Below, one piece after another: positions 34,390 through 46,333 of a stretch of DNA of 64,000 bases. Origin of the DNA: Bisporella sp. PMI_857. Taxonomy: Eukaryota; Ascomycota; Leotiomycetes; Helotiales; Helotiaceae. Each line of letters begins with the position of its first letter. The stretch's first letter is position 1. The notes below the pieces were generated by a model. The model was given only the letters and a program-made list of their open reading frames with translations. It ran no database searches and was not told the DNA's origin. A program made the translations under genes and the position numbers. The DNA is taken from positions 355,439 to 419,438 of the forward strand of contig JAJSPD010000042.1 of NCBI GenBank assembly GCA_021307315.1. Direction: 5' to 3'.

Positions 34390-37384
34390 AATTGCGTCTT
34401 GCGGGTGATGAAAGCAAACTGGTACACGACAGTGAGGTCGCGCGATGCCAGATCGCGATGAGGGGTGCTCTTGGGCTTTGTAGGAGGGGCGAGTTGGGCC
34501 AAAATGGATTATTTTGGGGAGGGCGATCCCTCGGGACTTTTTTTTTGGTTGCTTAGGCGATATCGATAGACGACGGATAGGCAGTTCTTGCTAGGATCAA
34601 TGACATGAATGGCATGGACGGAACTAGGTTTTCTTTACATTGGAAACAGAATATCGGGCCTCAAGGGGGAAATGAGAGTCTAATTCTGTTCTGAAGGTAT
34701 GGTGATGGTGATCAGGTTTGGTTGTTTTCTCAGCGACGAGATGGGTGTACCCTCGTCCTGTATCCGTGGAAGGTTCCTTTAGGAGGGTCCGAATATGGAA
34801 GATAATTCTTCCTTTCTTGGTAATTCAGGATGATGAAAGGCTTTTTTTTCGCTTCAAGGGCCGAAAAGCAAAAAAGGTGCTACGGTTCAATATGGCTATT
34901 TGGGGTGCTGGTGGGTGGTCGGGAGCCTAATTGTCGGGTTGGGTAGCAATGCCCTTTATGATAGTGGGGATATGTCCTGGGTATAGAATCGTCTCATAGC
35001 GACAACATGAGTCGGGTGGAATCTCGTGGACAGCGACGAGATGTTGACGTTGATGTTGATATCTGGATCAGAGATGGATGAGCAAAATATGTTTTTTTCG
35101 GGGAAGGGGAAATAAACAGTCACAATTATGAATTTAGGGTAGAGGGGAAAGGAAGGGGTGGGTGGGAGGGGGGAGGGTAGTAGGGTAATAGGGTATGACA
35201 GAAAGCGCATTGCAGGTAGAATGCACGATGGTGATGGGATGGGGATGGATGGCTGGATGGATGGGGGGGGGGGGGGGGGTGAGGGAAAAGCTGCGCCGCC
35301 ACATAGGGGAACAGATGGATGCAGCTTTTCAGTCACATTACAAGTGCAATGGCCCTTGATCAACTAACCTACCCACGGAAAATGCATCTTTTGACAAGTC
35401 TAGTATCAACTGGCATCAATAATGAACAGGGTGATTGGGCATTCATTTTGGCCTCTGCATGTCTGCATCGCCAGCACCCTGTCTTCCTCACAGGCAGCCG
35501 GAGCCAGCACTGTTCATACGCCCGTATACGTAGGTTCTTGTTTTGTTTTTTCGGTCAGGAATAATCGTAGTGGTACCAAGTATGACTCCCCGTTCATCAA
35601 CCCAAGTGTTTCTCCATCAACGGAGTGTATGCGCGGCCATTTGATAGGCTGGATGAAGTCCCAGAATGGCCCCGTCCCTACGCGGTGTTGATTCATAGAC
35701 AGCGCCCATCGTAAGTAAAGTTAGGGAACGCCCAGTATCATGCATTGCAAATCAAGAAAGCCCTTTGCCAATCAGCCATCTACTGGACGGTTACCGAAAG
35801 GGCAGCTTGGTGATGCTATTCGCTATGCATGGCTGCTGGCCCGCTCGGCTGCTCCTAACACAAGCTTCGTTATACCCTCCTTCTGATCAGATATAGCACA
35901 GCAACCACACTTCCATTTGACAATGGTGTATTGATCTTCCCGTCTGTTTCAGCAACGTAAGCGTCGCCCCAGAAACTTTCATGATACTTCAGAGTATGGT
36001 GTTTCCATGGCCACGGTTGGTGACCATCGATCCACGACCTAGGCCTGAAGCGCTGCAAGTCATCAACCTCTCAACACTCAACAAGCAAGCGTTCCCCGCC
36101 AGCAGATACAGTAGATCTCTCTGCTGGCGCATTTTGAGTTGTATGAGCCCAACGCCCGTGACTTCTCACAGCACATGTCAAGTGTCAGCTCCTACAAACT
36201 CTCGTGGCTAGAAACCCTTTGCTCACCCATGTTTGCCGACCTCATCCCCCAGATCTCCCGAGCACCCAGTTTTCGAAGGATTCAATGCATTTTGCCCTTA
36301 GCCAATCATGCACGAGTAGTTCCCGTGTTTTTATGCATTATATGCAAGGAATAAACTTTTGTGCATTCCTATGCAGGACTCCCCCTGGTCGCTTTCTCCT
36401 CGTTGCCCTCATTTCAAGCGAATTGCTAATCAACGACATCCGCAAAACCTTCTGTCTATGTCCAAATTAGTTTCCTCTGTCACATCGGTAAGATCTTTCA
36501 ATCTATTTATCCTGCTGCCGTATCACCGCAGATGTATGTAACTACGGTACATCATAGAGCTGGGCCGGGGAAAAGACGAGATTTGCAAGCGATGAGTATC
36601 CTGTTTGTTTGTGTTTTCCTCAAAAAAAAACCAATATGGCCGCCTCTTATGGATGACTCTCCCATTGCTATCATCCTCCCCACTTCCTATTTCACAAGGC
36701 TGAGCTAATTCATTATGACCCCTCCATTGTTGCTCTTTTTTCGTACATCGGTTAGATCACGCAGGCAGGGGATACGAGTCCAGATATCTCGGGCAAGCAG
36801 AACAAGCCGAATGCGCCCGGAAAGCTTCACTGAGTTTCCTGATAATCATAACACTCTTGATAAGTCTGCATCATATATTGCGACTAGCTGACTATTGAAG
36901 ATAGCTTTCTTATGTGAAGACGCAATCGATGAATGACCATCAACCCCACCACACCCTCAGCCGCCTTCACCGCTGTTTAGACAAAAGCCCTCATCTTCGA
37001 ACTCTCACAACGCCACTCCGTACATACAGGCCATATCCTTTCAACAATTCATGTCAAGAGATGAATCTTCGGATGAGGAATGTTTGCTTCATGATCGGAT
37101 GCAAGAGGTCGGACAGTGGCGTCGCGAGAGTTAAGGCGTGTGATGATGCAAACATAGCTGCGAACTTCCCTCCTCCTGCCTGCTACTGGTTCCTCTTTCT
37201 TTTCTTTTTCTCAAAAATGCGTACGCCATCCGCACCCGGAAAAACGGATCCTCCAATAATTCTCCAGACGATCCCGTCCAATATATTTTGTTCGCCAGAC
37301 TCCAGAATGCCTATTATCATTTTCAAGGTATTCCCCAGATCAAAAACTCCCTTTTTCCCAGGCCAAGCCAAAACTTCCAAAAAC
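34390..37384. other. Long intergenic region with low-complexity tracts
   Basis: About 3 kb without a supported gene. It includes a purine-rich stretch on the plus strand (35130-35285) that ends in a run of 17 G (35263-35279). ORFs here, such as 36914-37447 (plus, no ATG at its opening), have no domain. Confidence 0.5.
35263..35279 (+). repeat. Homopolymer of 17 G
   Basis: An uninterrupted run of 17 guanines closes a purine-rich tract with repeated GGATG units just before it. Length is likely to vary between strains or by sequencing error. Confidence 0.8.
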
Positions 37385-37657
37385 TTAGAAGGCCCCTTCC
37401 CGATCCTTGGTCATGTATGTGATATCGCTTTCGAAGCTATCCATTGAGTTACCCCTCCTGAACTCAGGCGTTTGGGGGCTTGACGACCGCGAACTGAAGT
37501 TCTCCTGCATCTCAAATTCCTTGACCTCTTCCCTAGGAGATCCAGAGCTAATATTGTGGCCCCAGGGTCTGCTATCTCTTCTCGAGCGCTGACGTGCGGG
37601 GAAAGCGAGCAGCGACGCAGCTACCGCGTCCAGACGTCCCATGATGGCTTCATACAT
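37385..37657 (-). CDS. Small Ser/Arg-rich hypothetical protein
   Basis: A 90-residue ORF. I place the start at the ATG at 37655-37657 because the longer frame begins at a non-ATG codon. The N-terminus (MYEAIMGRLDAVAASLLAF) could form an amphipathic helix. The rest is polar with SR and SP motifs (RQRSRRDSRPWG, SSRSSSPQTPEFRRGNS) that look like phosphorylation targets. Two CACGTG boxes lie within 60 bp upstream. I recognise no family. An open frame on the opposite strand overlaps it but has no ATG at its start. Confidence 0.5.
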   Translation of the reverse strand: MYEAIMGRLDAVAASLLAFPARQRSRRDSRPWGHNISSGSPREEVKEFEMQENFSSRSSSPQTPEFRRGNSMDSFESDITYMTKDREGAF

Positions 37658-37684
37658 ATTGCTTTTTGTGATCCTGATATATGT

Positions 37685-37716
37685 CACGTGTATATAGTCT
37701 GATAAATCACGTGATT
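37685..37716. promoter_or_regulatory. Two CACGTG E-boxes
   Basis: CACGTG occurs at 37685-37690 and again at 37708-37713, the second inside a 12-bp perfect palindrome (aatcacgtgatt). They sit directly upstream of the small minus-strand ORF. CACGTG is the site of bHLH factors of the Cbf1 type. Confidence 0.4.
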
Positions 37717-37767
37717 GGAATGACCCTTCGGTTTGTGACTTGAAAGGATGTAACTTTAGGTAAAAGA

Positions 37768-37791
37768 GGATTGGATTGGATTGGATTGGAT
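37768..37791 (+). repeat. Pentanucleotide microsatellite (GGATT)n
   Basis: Nearly five head-to-tail copies of ggatt without interruption. Confidence 0.85.
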
Positions 37792-38769
37792 GTAGGAATA
37801 CCTCAGAAAAAATCCCTCGGAAAGCACAAACTATATAAACCTCTTCATCACGTCCTCAAAATAGGTATCTCTACCAAGGCCAGTCAGATGCGCAGCATTT
37901 GCTCGTTCTCGCTTAAACCCCTTCAAGCGAAGCGGGTCCCCCTATACTCAGCCTTACTGTATCGCCCCCAAGGATCTGTGCCTCCCCTTTCGTGCAATCC
38001 GAAACAGCGATCTACAGGCCCCAATTCATTCTCATTCGAGGAACCTAGGGTGACTGTTGGACCCTTTGTCTATTTTTACCCTTCTTTACGCGTAAAACGT
38101 GGAGAAGACGATAAAAACCCAGTCAAGCGCAGCCGCTGGCCTGGCTGGGCAGGGGCGTGATTGCGGCTGCATATGCGGTCTTGAGCCTCAGTTGGTGAGC
38201 GATGTACGGCGCCGCGGGCAGCTTGGCTGGATATCGCTGAGGTGCAGGATCAGATGCGCGGTGCGGTGCAAGATGTTGGGGGTTTTTTTTATGTGTTGGG
38301 GTTTTTGTTCAGCTTCGGTGCGGTGGAGAAAATGTGCTTTGCCGCTTTGGTTCTGCCCTCCTGCTTCCCACTTTATGGCGCGTATTTGTATGTCAGGACT
38401 ATTTGCAAGATGCGAACGGCTACGTGTGTCGTTCTTGAAATGGCGTGATTTCTTTGACTTTATTTAAAGCTTTTACGCAAGAATGAAAACAGCTCACACA
38501 TCGTAGGGGTTGCAGGTTCGATTACATTCTAAATTTTATATAGATGTCGTTGGAAAAGTCAAACACCGCAAGAGCATAGCGGAAGCCCGTTTCATTAAAG
38601 ATTGAGAAGGGTATATATTCTTTTAATCTTCCATCTCCCATATTCGTACTGTACATATCGGAGCTACGCTCGGACTTGAAGTTCTTAGCTCTACCCTAAC
38701 TTCTTTTCCCTTGGAATCTGAAAGGTCCGCTCTTAGGCTGTTTACAATGATTATTTGCATTGGTGGTCC
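37792..38769. other. Intergenic, no gene recognised
   Basis: About 1 kb. ORFs of 68-129 codons (37771-38467) overlap each other in several frames and show no domain. A B-box-like word near 38514 has no matching A-box, so it is not a tRNA. Confidence 0.5.
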
Positions 38770-41136
38770 TCACAAAGTTCCATTGAAGCCTGGCTCTTCT
38801 GCTGCCCAGCTACAAGTCATTGTCGCCCAAAGATCATGATATAACAATGGCGACCCGCCAACCGTTGGCATGGTCCCTAAAGAGCCATACGATCCCATAG
38901 ATTCATATGAGCCTAGAGACTCAGGCGTGCCAACGGTCCTACTCCAGTCTGCGCCATTCAACGGAATACTCCCCATCGCAGTCATATCACCCCAGCCGCC
39001 GTTTTCACTCTCCACCTGAAAGTCCGTGAAATACGGCTTCAGCGTCGGGTCCAACACCGGGCAATGACCTCTCGCCATCTCCCTGGCGTTTCCCTTCTCC
39101 ACCGAGATGGATTTTGGCATGATATTTGCGACGCGCTTCTCGTAGCTGCGTTTTACGCTTTCGAGCACCATTTTGAAAACATATAGCGGGTCTGGATTGC
39201 GTGGTGTCCCGTCGCGCGGGGACGTCCCTGAAAGGGCTTGGAAGCGGTAGCAGAGCGCATCGAGATACATGACCATGGGCACGTTCGCGCGGGTGGTGTC
39301 CGCATCCCAGCCCATTGTTGAAGCAAGGAGGAAGGTAAGGCGGGAGAGCACAAGTGTAGAGTGCACCATCAGGGCCCATTGGGTGGTGCCGAAACTGAGG
39401 TAGAGTGATTCAGGGAGGGCGAGGAGGTATTCGAAGAAGCGCTTGCACGCATCAAGGCAGGCTGTTAGATGTGATGGTGATTGCAACGCAGCCTTGGAGA
39501 TGTTATCGATATGATCGCGATAAGGGTGCTTGAGGAAGCCAACTTGGTGGCTATAAATGGTGATACCTGCGAATCGTTCTGCGAGACCGACCATAGCTAT
39601 ATGCTATTAGCAATAACCCCAAGTTTAGTGAAGAAAAGATATACGTATGTTCCTTGTTTCATCTGGAGTGCTTAGTTGCCACTGCTCAAGCTCGTTGTAG
39701 AAGATTTGCACGCTAATCTCAGCATTGACAAGTCGATTGACATCGTTAGGATCAATCTCCTTCTCCCGGTGGTAGATGGAAATCCTCTCAATAATTCGCT
39801 GAATGGTGACAAGTGCTATTACATCTGTTTGATGCTCATCCTGCAAAAGGAATTCTCCTTGAGCGTCCATGAGATTGCGGTATTGAAGATGATTTGGCTT
39901 TTGGAATCCCATTGATAGACTTGATATAAACATTAGTTTCGTTATTTCATTGTATGGGTTTGAAATTTGGCGTACGCAGAAGAGACGTAATAGGCACCAA
40001 GGTATGCCCGCCTCGCTTCTTGTGTAAAGCATCCATTAGCCACTAAACCTTCTTGCCTAGCAGCTGTAAAACCGTCGGTGCTTGGATTTTCATTGTGAAG
40101 TCCAAGATCTACTGCCAAGCTGATAGCCACGTTGATATACATGAATGTTTGATTATTTTTGGGCCTCGAATGCAGAGGATACCTGACACATGGCAATGAG
40201 TAACCACATCCAGCATTGCCTCGATATCCAACTTACCAGGCAATGTAAATTAATAGACCTTGTAGATAATCAAGGCTCTTTTGACCGTCCATGATAACTT
40301 TAGCACTCAGGATCCTTCTGAACTCTTGATCTATTTGATGACGAAGTTGAGGATCCATGGATGACGCTACCGTGAGGATTGCCAGAAGTAAGAATGGGGA
40401 CGTCCGAGACAGATATGGTACAGTCGCATCGCCGGAAACGACGACAAAAGGGAATAACGATTGCATGCGTCGGTACCTCGACAGAAGATCTTCCGCATCT
40501 CTGAGACCCAACTTTCGATGCTCAATGATTCTTGGCCCTTCTTCTGAGGTAGCATCTCTAATCTCTGATTCGTCGTCGCCAAATACATGCTTATGGTGGT
40601 CACTTCAGAAAGATTAGTCACTAGTTCCTTAGGGACCACCAGTAAACTGAAAATCGCAGAAAGTCAATATTTCCACCTAGTTATATCTTGTATTTTGAAA
40701 GCTGCAAGAGTAGAAAATGAATAACTCGTGTCCTTCCTCCGGGTCAGAAAATAAAAGTCTGGCGTCAACTTACTGCAGGTCTCGCACATCCTTAATCCCG
40801 TCCGGGGCTGAGCAAGACGGTAGCTCTAGGGAGAACTCTGAACCATCAGGGCGAGGAGATATATTCTTTGTGATAGTCTGTGTAGGTCGTCTAAGCCAGC
40901 CATTAGAAGAAGTCCTTGCCAGTGCAAGCGATTACATACGCTGCGCGTGCGCGCATGGGCCTCGCTTTCGTTCTTACAACACAAGGATGACCACCCTGCT
41001 CGCACCTTTGGCAGAGGTTCTGGTTCTCCCGGAAGAAACAGCGGCTCTTGCTTGCTCGGCATGCTTCACAAGCACGTGCATTTCGAATCTGTGTTTTTAG
41101 TGGGGTTGTCGGAACATCCCCAGATACCTCACTCAT
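38770..41136 (-). CDS. Zn2Cys6 fungal transcription factor
   Basis: Six exons: 41136-40978, 40877-40774, 40602-40237, 40182-39976, 39919-39645 and 39596-38770, giving about 645 residues. The start is the ATG of MSEVSGD, since the longer frame opens with GTG. The binuclear zinc cluster is at residues 23-52 with spacing C-x2-C-x6-C-x8-C-x2-C-x6-C (CEACRASKSRC...LCQRCEQGGHPC). The regulatory domain includes LRDAEDLLSRYRRMQSLFPF, LLIYIAWYPLHSRPKNNQ, AISLAVDLGLH and YVSSALSMGFQKPNHLQY, all typical of the Fungal_trans family. Introns 3-5 have clear signals and keep the frame. Intron 2 (171 nt) is long and its exact borders are the weak point. It is a DNA-binding nuclear regulator. The targets are unknown. 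Confidence 0.88.
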
Positions 41137-43954
41137 CTTTCCCACGATATACGGATATCGGTCGGATTTTCGAAAGAAAGAATTGGATCATGTTAAGAAT
41201 GGTCTGACTGATGGGCCTGGATATAGATATATATCCGGCTGGCCTTGACTTTCGGGCAAGCCGGAACATATGTACGTAATTCTCCCTTATGAGTGGCTAC
41301 GTATATCCGAGCGCCAAGCATAGGATCCATAATAATTGTCCAACGAGGGGTTTAGCCAATCAAGACTATTGATCACAGGCTCAGTTCAAAGAGGACCACG
41401 ACGCTTTTGAGCATGTTTCTGTAGGCCTGAGAATATAATATCCTGCTGCCTCGCGAATAGTCTTCTCACAAAGATTAATAATTGAAACAGCGGTTGAGAA
41501 CTCCTGAGAAATCTGTGATGTCGGCGTGCTCATGCAGATGAAAGGAGCAAATGAATTATGTATTATGTCTACGTCAGCATAGCTTGAATATTCGTATGCA
41601 AGTTCAAAAAGATATCGATTGGAAGTAAGTATCCTGTGTGGAACTTATGGGTGTCGGATTTAAGTCTATCCCCCTCAAAGTAAACTTCCTCTCAAATATG
41701 AAGTAGATCCTGCGATTGGAATAGCCACCAGAAAATCCGCTAAAGGGACCTTAATGTCCATGTACTTTCTCCTTTGGAACAATACCATTAACGTTATCGG
41801 TAGATACCTTATGGGCTGCTATTATTTGATATGCTTTTTGCACTAGCGAACTTTTAAAGTCGCCAGCACGAAAAGTCACTGAGGGACTCCATCAGCGAAC
41901 CTCAGCGTCAAGGATTTCCGTGAGCATCTTCGCACTTTCTCTTGTGGCCTACATTTCTTCGATGACGGAGTAATGTGTTAGCAATTTCATTGCTGGTAGG
42001 ACTTCAAAATGCCTGCCAAAGTCGAGACGCTCGAGCTGCTGATAGTAGCTAGAAACCCGCTCACGAAATCAAGAACTGCGGTGGGGTAGCTCCCGGCTTG
42101 TTTCATCAACATAGTACTTATTTCTAAGCCAAAAAGAAACAGGTGAGAAAGTAATACATATATAGTAAGCAAGTTCTGAACAAGACGCTCAGCAAATATG
42201 CCCAAAAAGATAACCCTGAATTGAGCGGCAATTGAGAAGCCATTTCCCTTCAAACCGTACAATAACATGCTTCATTCCACAGAGGTAGACTTACGCCTTC
42301 CTTAGGATCTCAAATATTCATTTAAGAACAGACCCGCTCCTATTAGTGCCTTCATATCACCTGTCGGCTTGTTAGGTGTAGCTTCGAATTGCCGAACTCA
42401 TGATCCGAACGAAATACAAATTTGAGATATGTTACGGCTCTCTTCTTCCGTTATAGAGGACGCGTCCTTATGACAAATGAAAGGCGTCCATCACGGATCC
42501 CCGATTTTAACGTACGATACCATTCTGGCGCCTTACGTGTACCAAATGAATTACCCTTCGTCGCTTGTCGTGGATTGTGCGGTAGCTATGCTGCTGCCTA
42601 AACCAGAAGTCCTAGATGTGCTTGGATACAAGTCGAACAACGAATCTTCTGCAGCCATGGCTGCGCAATTTTGTCAATGAGGACATAATGGCTATAGCCG
42701 AGTTTCTTTCACCCTTCCCTAGAGTCATGCTTGTGAAAAGCCGTGAGATGCCAGCCTAGACCGCCATATGATTGCCATACCATGTATACCGTACAGAGGC
42801 GATGAGGCTGTTCCGTAGAACACTGATCCTTGATTAGCCGGGTTGGGAGTGTCCCGCGCCTGCTACATTAGCCACTTTTATAAGTTCGATTTCCAAGCAC
42901 CTGTATGCTGAGGTAAAATTTAGCTATGATCAGTTGGCTGAGGAGTTCCTGTGTATGCATACAACTCTTAGCAAGGTATTGCTCCTGGCCAGCTCAAGTC
43001 ACTGGCAAATTCAAGATTCCATAATTTCGAACGTCGTCAACGAACATGATGGCAGACCGAATAGAAGAAGCTACCTCAAGTTCCGTTGTAACAACAATCG
43101 AGTTGGCCAAATTTTGCGGTAGCGTAACTAGGTAGTGGCTTGAAATGGAAGGCGGCCGCGCCGCAGGCAATAGCAGTGATGAAGAACACATGTATCAGGA
43201 GCAAGCTGTAGCAGACGAATAGGGGGTTAGCCGCCTTGAACTCTGGAAAACTACTGCTCGCTCTCAAATCTGTCGTAGTTGGGAATGAGGTCTGGGCGAT
43301 TGCGGAATCACGAGTTCCTTATATCTTGCATTCAGTTGGCGAAAATCGTTGCAATTTAGTCAGATAAGCGTAGGTGCATGGTTTTATGCTGGTAATGTTA
43401 TGGAGTAACTTTTTGTGAAGAATTAAGTAGTCTAGTAATACGGTTAGATCACGATTGCCCTTTGAAAATGAAGTGAACTATATTATTCCTATCGCAATAT
43501 AAAACCTTATTTAAGGCACATATATTTACTCCATCCTATCGTATAATGTTGAGTGCTACTGTATATTCTGAACTCAAAATTTTCTATCAAGTAGGCAGGC
43601 ACATGATGCAAGACATAAATCAATTTGGAAAACACAGATCTATGTAGCCAAGCTTGTACATGAAAAGCCGAGCTCGCGCCAATCGCTAGACCTTCTGGGG
43701 AATTACTACCATTATTCTGAGGCATAGCTGGCGTTGCATTTCCCAGTCAATCACATGTGCCGTAGTTTAACCCCGCATTCCACCCTGCGGGAACAAATAT
43801 ACTTGTCCCTCCGGAATGGAATCTTGAAGCATATGATCTATCCGAAACTGTTCAGGGATTGCGAAGCGTATATTTCTGCCGTAATCCTCAGGGGGTGTAT
43901 TTAAAGTATCGAAATTCACACTAGAAGTATTGCGGAAGCTTAAGCTTAGTCGTC
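41137..43954. other. Gene-poor region, no gene recognised
   Basis: 2.8 kb between the transcription factor and the dioxygenase. Small ORFs on both strands (41987-42268, 42477-42680, 42994-43267) include a hydrophobic stretch (minus, near 43200), but none can be joined into a convincing gene. It may hold degraded sequence. Confidence 0.45.
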
Positions 43955-44986
43955 ATGGGCAGAGACACTATCTGCACAACAGCCCATTTCCTCGAGAAAA
44001 ACCAGCTGTACGAGACAGAGAAACCCTACTCCCTTCGCTTTCCTCCACCAGACGGGTTCCCGCGCCAAAATACTAGGCTCGAAGAGTACGAGATCAACGT
44101 TCGGGATGTACGGGAATTGGAGCCGCTGTCATTTGAGGTGGAGGGATGCACTGTGCTTAACCTCCAGTCATCGATGAAGTATAAGGACTACGACGACGAA
44201 GAGAAGGTCAAGGGTATTTATTTGAGAGAGGTTTCCATCCAGTTAAGGGAATATTTCGGTGCCAGCAAGGTGCAGATATTCGAGCATAGGATTAGAAGAA
44301 GGCATATAAATTTCCCAATTGCTACGGGGAATTCGTATCAATATGACCAGCCTACATCGGTCGTTCACGTAGGTATGTGTGACATCTACTTAATCCAATG
44401 GTAATAAGAGTCACAAATGTGATTCAGGCTAACCCTCTCTAGATACGACACTCGACTGGGTATTGTCAATGGTCCGCCGACTCAATCCGGACAGCGCGGA
44501 AGACATGCTCAAGTCTCGAGTGCAGTGTGTGAAGTAGTTTTAAGAGAATCCTCCTGCTGGACTCTGCTGAATGATTGTAGTGTCTGGAAGCCGATAAGTG
44601 GACCAGTGAAAGACTGGCCGTTGGCACTATGCTCCGCAGCCACCATAGATCCTGCCAAAGACCTAGAGCCTTGCGATCTCGTCTACTCTGACTACGTGGT
44701 CGAAAACATGCAAACTTATCACACCGACCAGCAGAAATGGTTCTTCATGAGCGATCAACTCCCAAACGAGGCTTGGGTATTCTTGCAAGCGGACTCAAAT
44801 CCTGGAGCCGTGCCTGGTGAGTTCCTTAGGTTAGGAACTATTGGTCGCGCCATATCGCTAATAGAGAAAGTACCGCATGTTGCTATTCCACTGCCCGAGG
44901 CCAGTCCGGGAGCTTTTCCGTCTCGTGAGAGCATTGAGTTGCGAGCGCTGGTATACTATGAAGCACTCGGGGATAAACGCGATTAA
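43955..44986 (+). CDS. CmcJ/GA4-desaturase-like 2-oxoglutarate dioxygenase
   Basis: Four exons, 43955-44372, 44443-44533, 44581-44816 and 44871-44986, encode 286 residues. Landmarks of the family of fungal hydroxylase/desaturases related to CmcJ, AsaB and gibberellin-4 desaturase are present: KVQIFEHRIRRRH, SYQYDQPTSVVHVDTTLDWV, RVQCVNVWKPISGPVKDWPL, LVYSDYVVENMQTYHTDQQKWFFM, and RESIELRALVYY near the end. The iron ligands H and D sit in VHVD, whose Asp codon is split by intron 1. The distal His would be in VPHVA just after intron 3, and the 2-oxoglutarate Arg in RESIELRA. Intron 3 is 54 nt and in frame. Members oxidise small molecules, often in secondary metabolism. No synthase gene is nearby, so the substrate is unknown. 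Confidence 0.9.
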
Positions 44987-45189
44987 GTTGGGATAGGAGC
45001 CGCTCTTGTCGTCGTGACTATGCAAAAAGCCTAACCTCACAATAGACTTCGCGTTGCCATGTTTTACCTGAGTTCGTCACTGTAAACTCCGTCATTTCTG
45101 ATGCTGATGAGCTCATCAATTAACTATGAGGAATATACAACCAACATCGGATAGCTAAGCCGTATCCGCCTCTAAATCCTTCTCCCGTC

Positions 45190-45597
45190 TTATTCAACAG
45201 CCCTGCCTTTATCTGAAGGTTTGGTGCTCTCTGCTTCCACGGTCCATCGACCTTCCGTGAAGCCACTGCCTCTCTGAGCACTACCATCAATTATCATTCT
45301 CTCGCCCTTCGCGAAATTGTAGTTGACGCCTTGTGGCTCCACATTCTGCGGCTTTTCCTCTGTCGCATTAGGCCAGATTGCAGCCCAAGGCTGGCGTTTC
45401 TCGCTTTGAGTAGGCATCGCCATGGGCGGGGGAGGCAAGGGCGCGCCTATGGTATGAGTGAAGTGCTATGCGGGGAGCTACTAGCCGTGGTCAGCAATTT
45501 CGTGGGTAGAGGGAAGCAATGATGGCTCACATGACGAGGCTCGAGGGAATATCAGATAAACAAGGTCAGGTTCCGCGCCGCCCGTTAGAATGCTAAT
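45190..45597 (-). CDS. Small spliced hypothetical protein (start uncertain)
   Basis: The 3' exon (45446-45190) encodes CAPLPPPPMAMPTQSEKRQP... and ends ...KPSDKGRAVE. An upstream exon (45597-45531 or longer) encoding ISILTGGAEPDLVYLIFPRASS can be joined in phase through an 84-nt GT-AG intron (donor GTGAGC). I could not find a convincing ATG upstream, so the 5' end is open. If only the last exon is real, the protein would start at the ATG at 45423 and have 77 residues. No family is recognised. It is convergent with the dioxygenase gene, about 200 bp from its end. Confidence 0.42.
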
Positions 45598-46333
45598 CTG
45601 GTTCGCAAGGCAGAGAGAGCGCAAGGCGATACATACGGGGATTCTTGTTTGGAAGGATGGAGGGAAGAAGACTGGAGAGATCAGAAGGTTTCTTTGCTGG
45701 TTGAAAGCCTAAAGGTAGTATTCAAGTCTGCGATTGGTTCACTAAAGGCGGGGGCTAAGCGTTTATATCGGGTCATCCCAGTCGCGTTTTGTGGTTGTGG
45801 TTGTGGTTGTGTAACGTTAAACTGTTCCTTCCCTTTCCTGTACAGTGCAGTACAAGGGGAATCGCCGCCTCCGAGGCACCAATCATGTTGCTCCGCGCCA
45901 CTCCACCATGACCACCTACCATTCTACAATACAATAACACTACACTACACTACGCTACACTACAGTCTCTCTCTTCACCCCCCTCTAAACCAATGTTGCA
46001 TGGTTGCCATCCATCTTGAGGCTCAGCTGATGCTTACCGTTGCTTTGTATGGCAAATCTCAACCTCTACGAGGTGTTATCAAGCTTGGCTACCCAAATGA
46101 CGCCTTTTCGGCAATTTCTGGAAGTCGACTGTGGTTCGGAAGTGAAATAGCTATAATCGCCGGATTGAAACCTCGTGACTAGGATCAAAAGTTACTCGCT
46201 TGCGCTACCGACGATCTACAACCTAATACAGCTCTTGTGTTACAGAAGTACTTCACGCGCAAATATCCAATGCCACTGCCAGCGATATTACGCCGATGCA
46301 TGCAAACTCGGCGCCCGTACAACACCAAAAATC
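45598..46333. other. Intergenic with microsatellites
   Basis: It includes three copies of ggttgt-like units near 45790-45812 and an ACTAC array at 45934-45964. No gene is supported. Confidence 0.5.
45934..45964 (+). repeat. ACTAC microsatellite
   Basis: About six tandem copies of the pentanucleotide actac with one substitution (acgct). Confidence 0.8.

Noticed and set aside
36914..37447. 177-codon plus-strand open frame
   Set aside because: It opens with GTG, has low-complexity hydrophobic runs and lies antisense to the small Ser/Arg ORF, which has the better codon pattern.
38505..38535. B-box-like word ggttcgatta suggesting a tRNA
   Set aside because: No A-box upstream and no cloverleaf.
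40903..40977. Exon 1 of the Zn2Cys6 gene extended to the GTATGT donor at 40939
   Set aside because: That donor leaves phase 2, which leads to an early stop in exon 2. The GTAAGA donor at 40977 keeps the frame.
41987..42268. 93-codon hydrophobic minus-strand ORF in the gene-poor region
   Set aside because: No domain and no splice partners found. It may be chance or a remnant.
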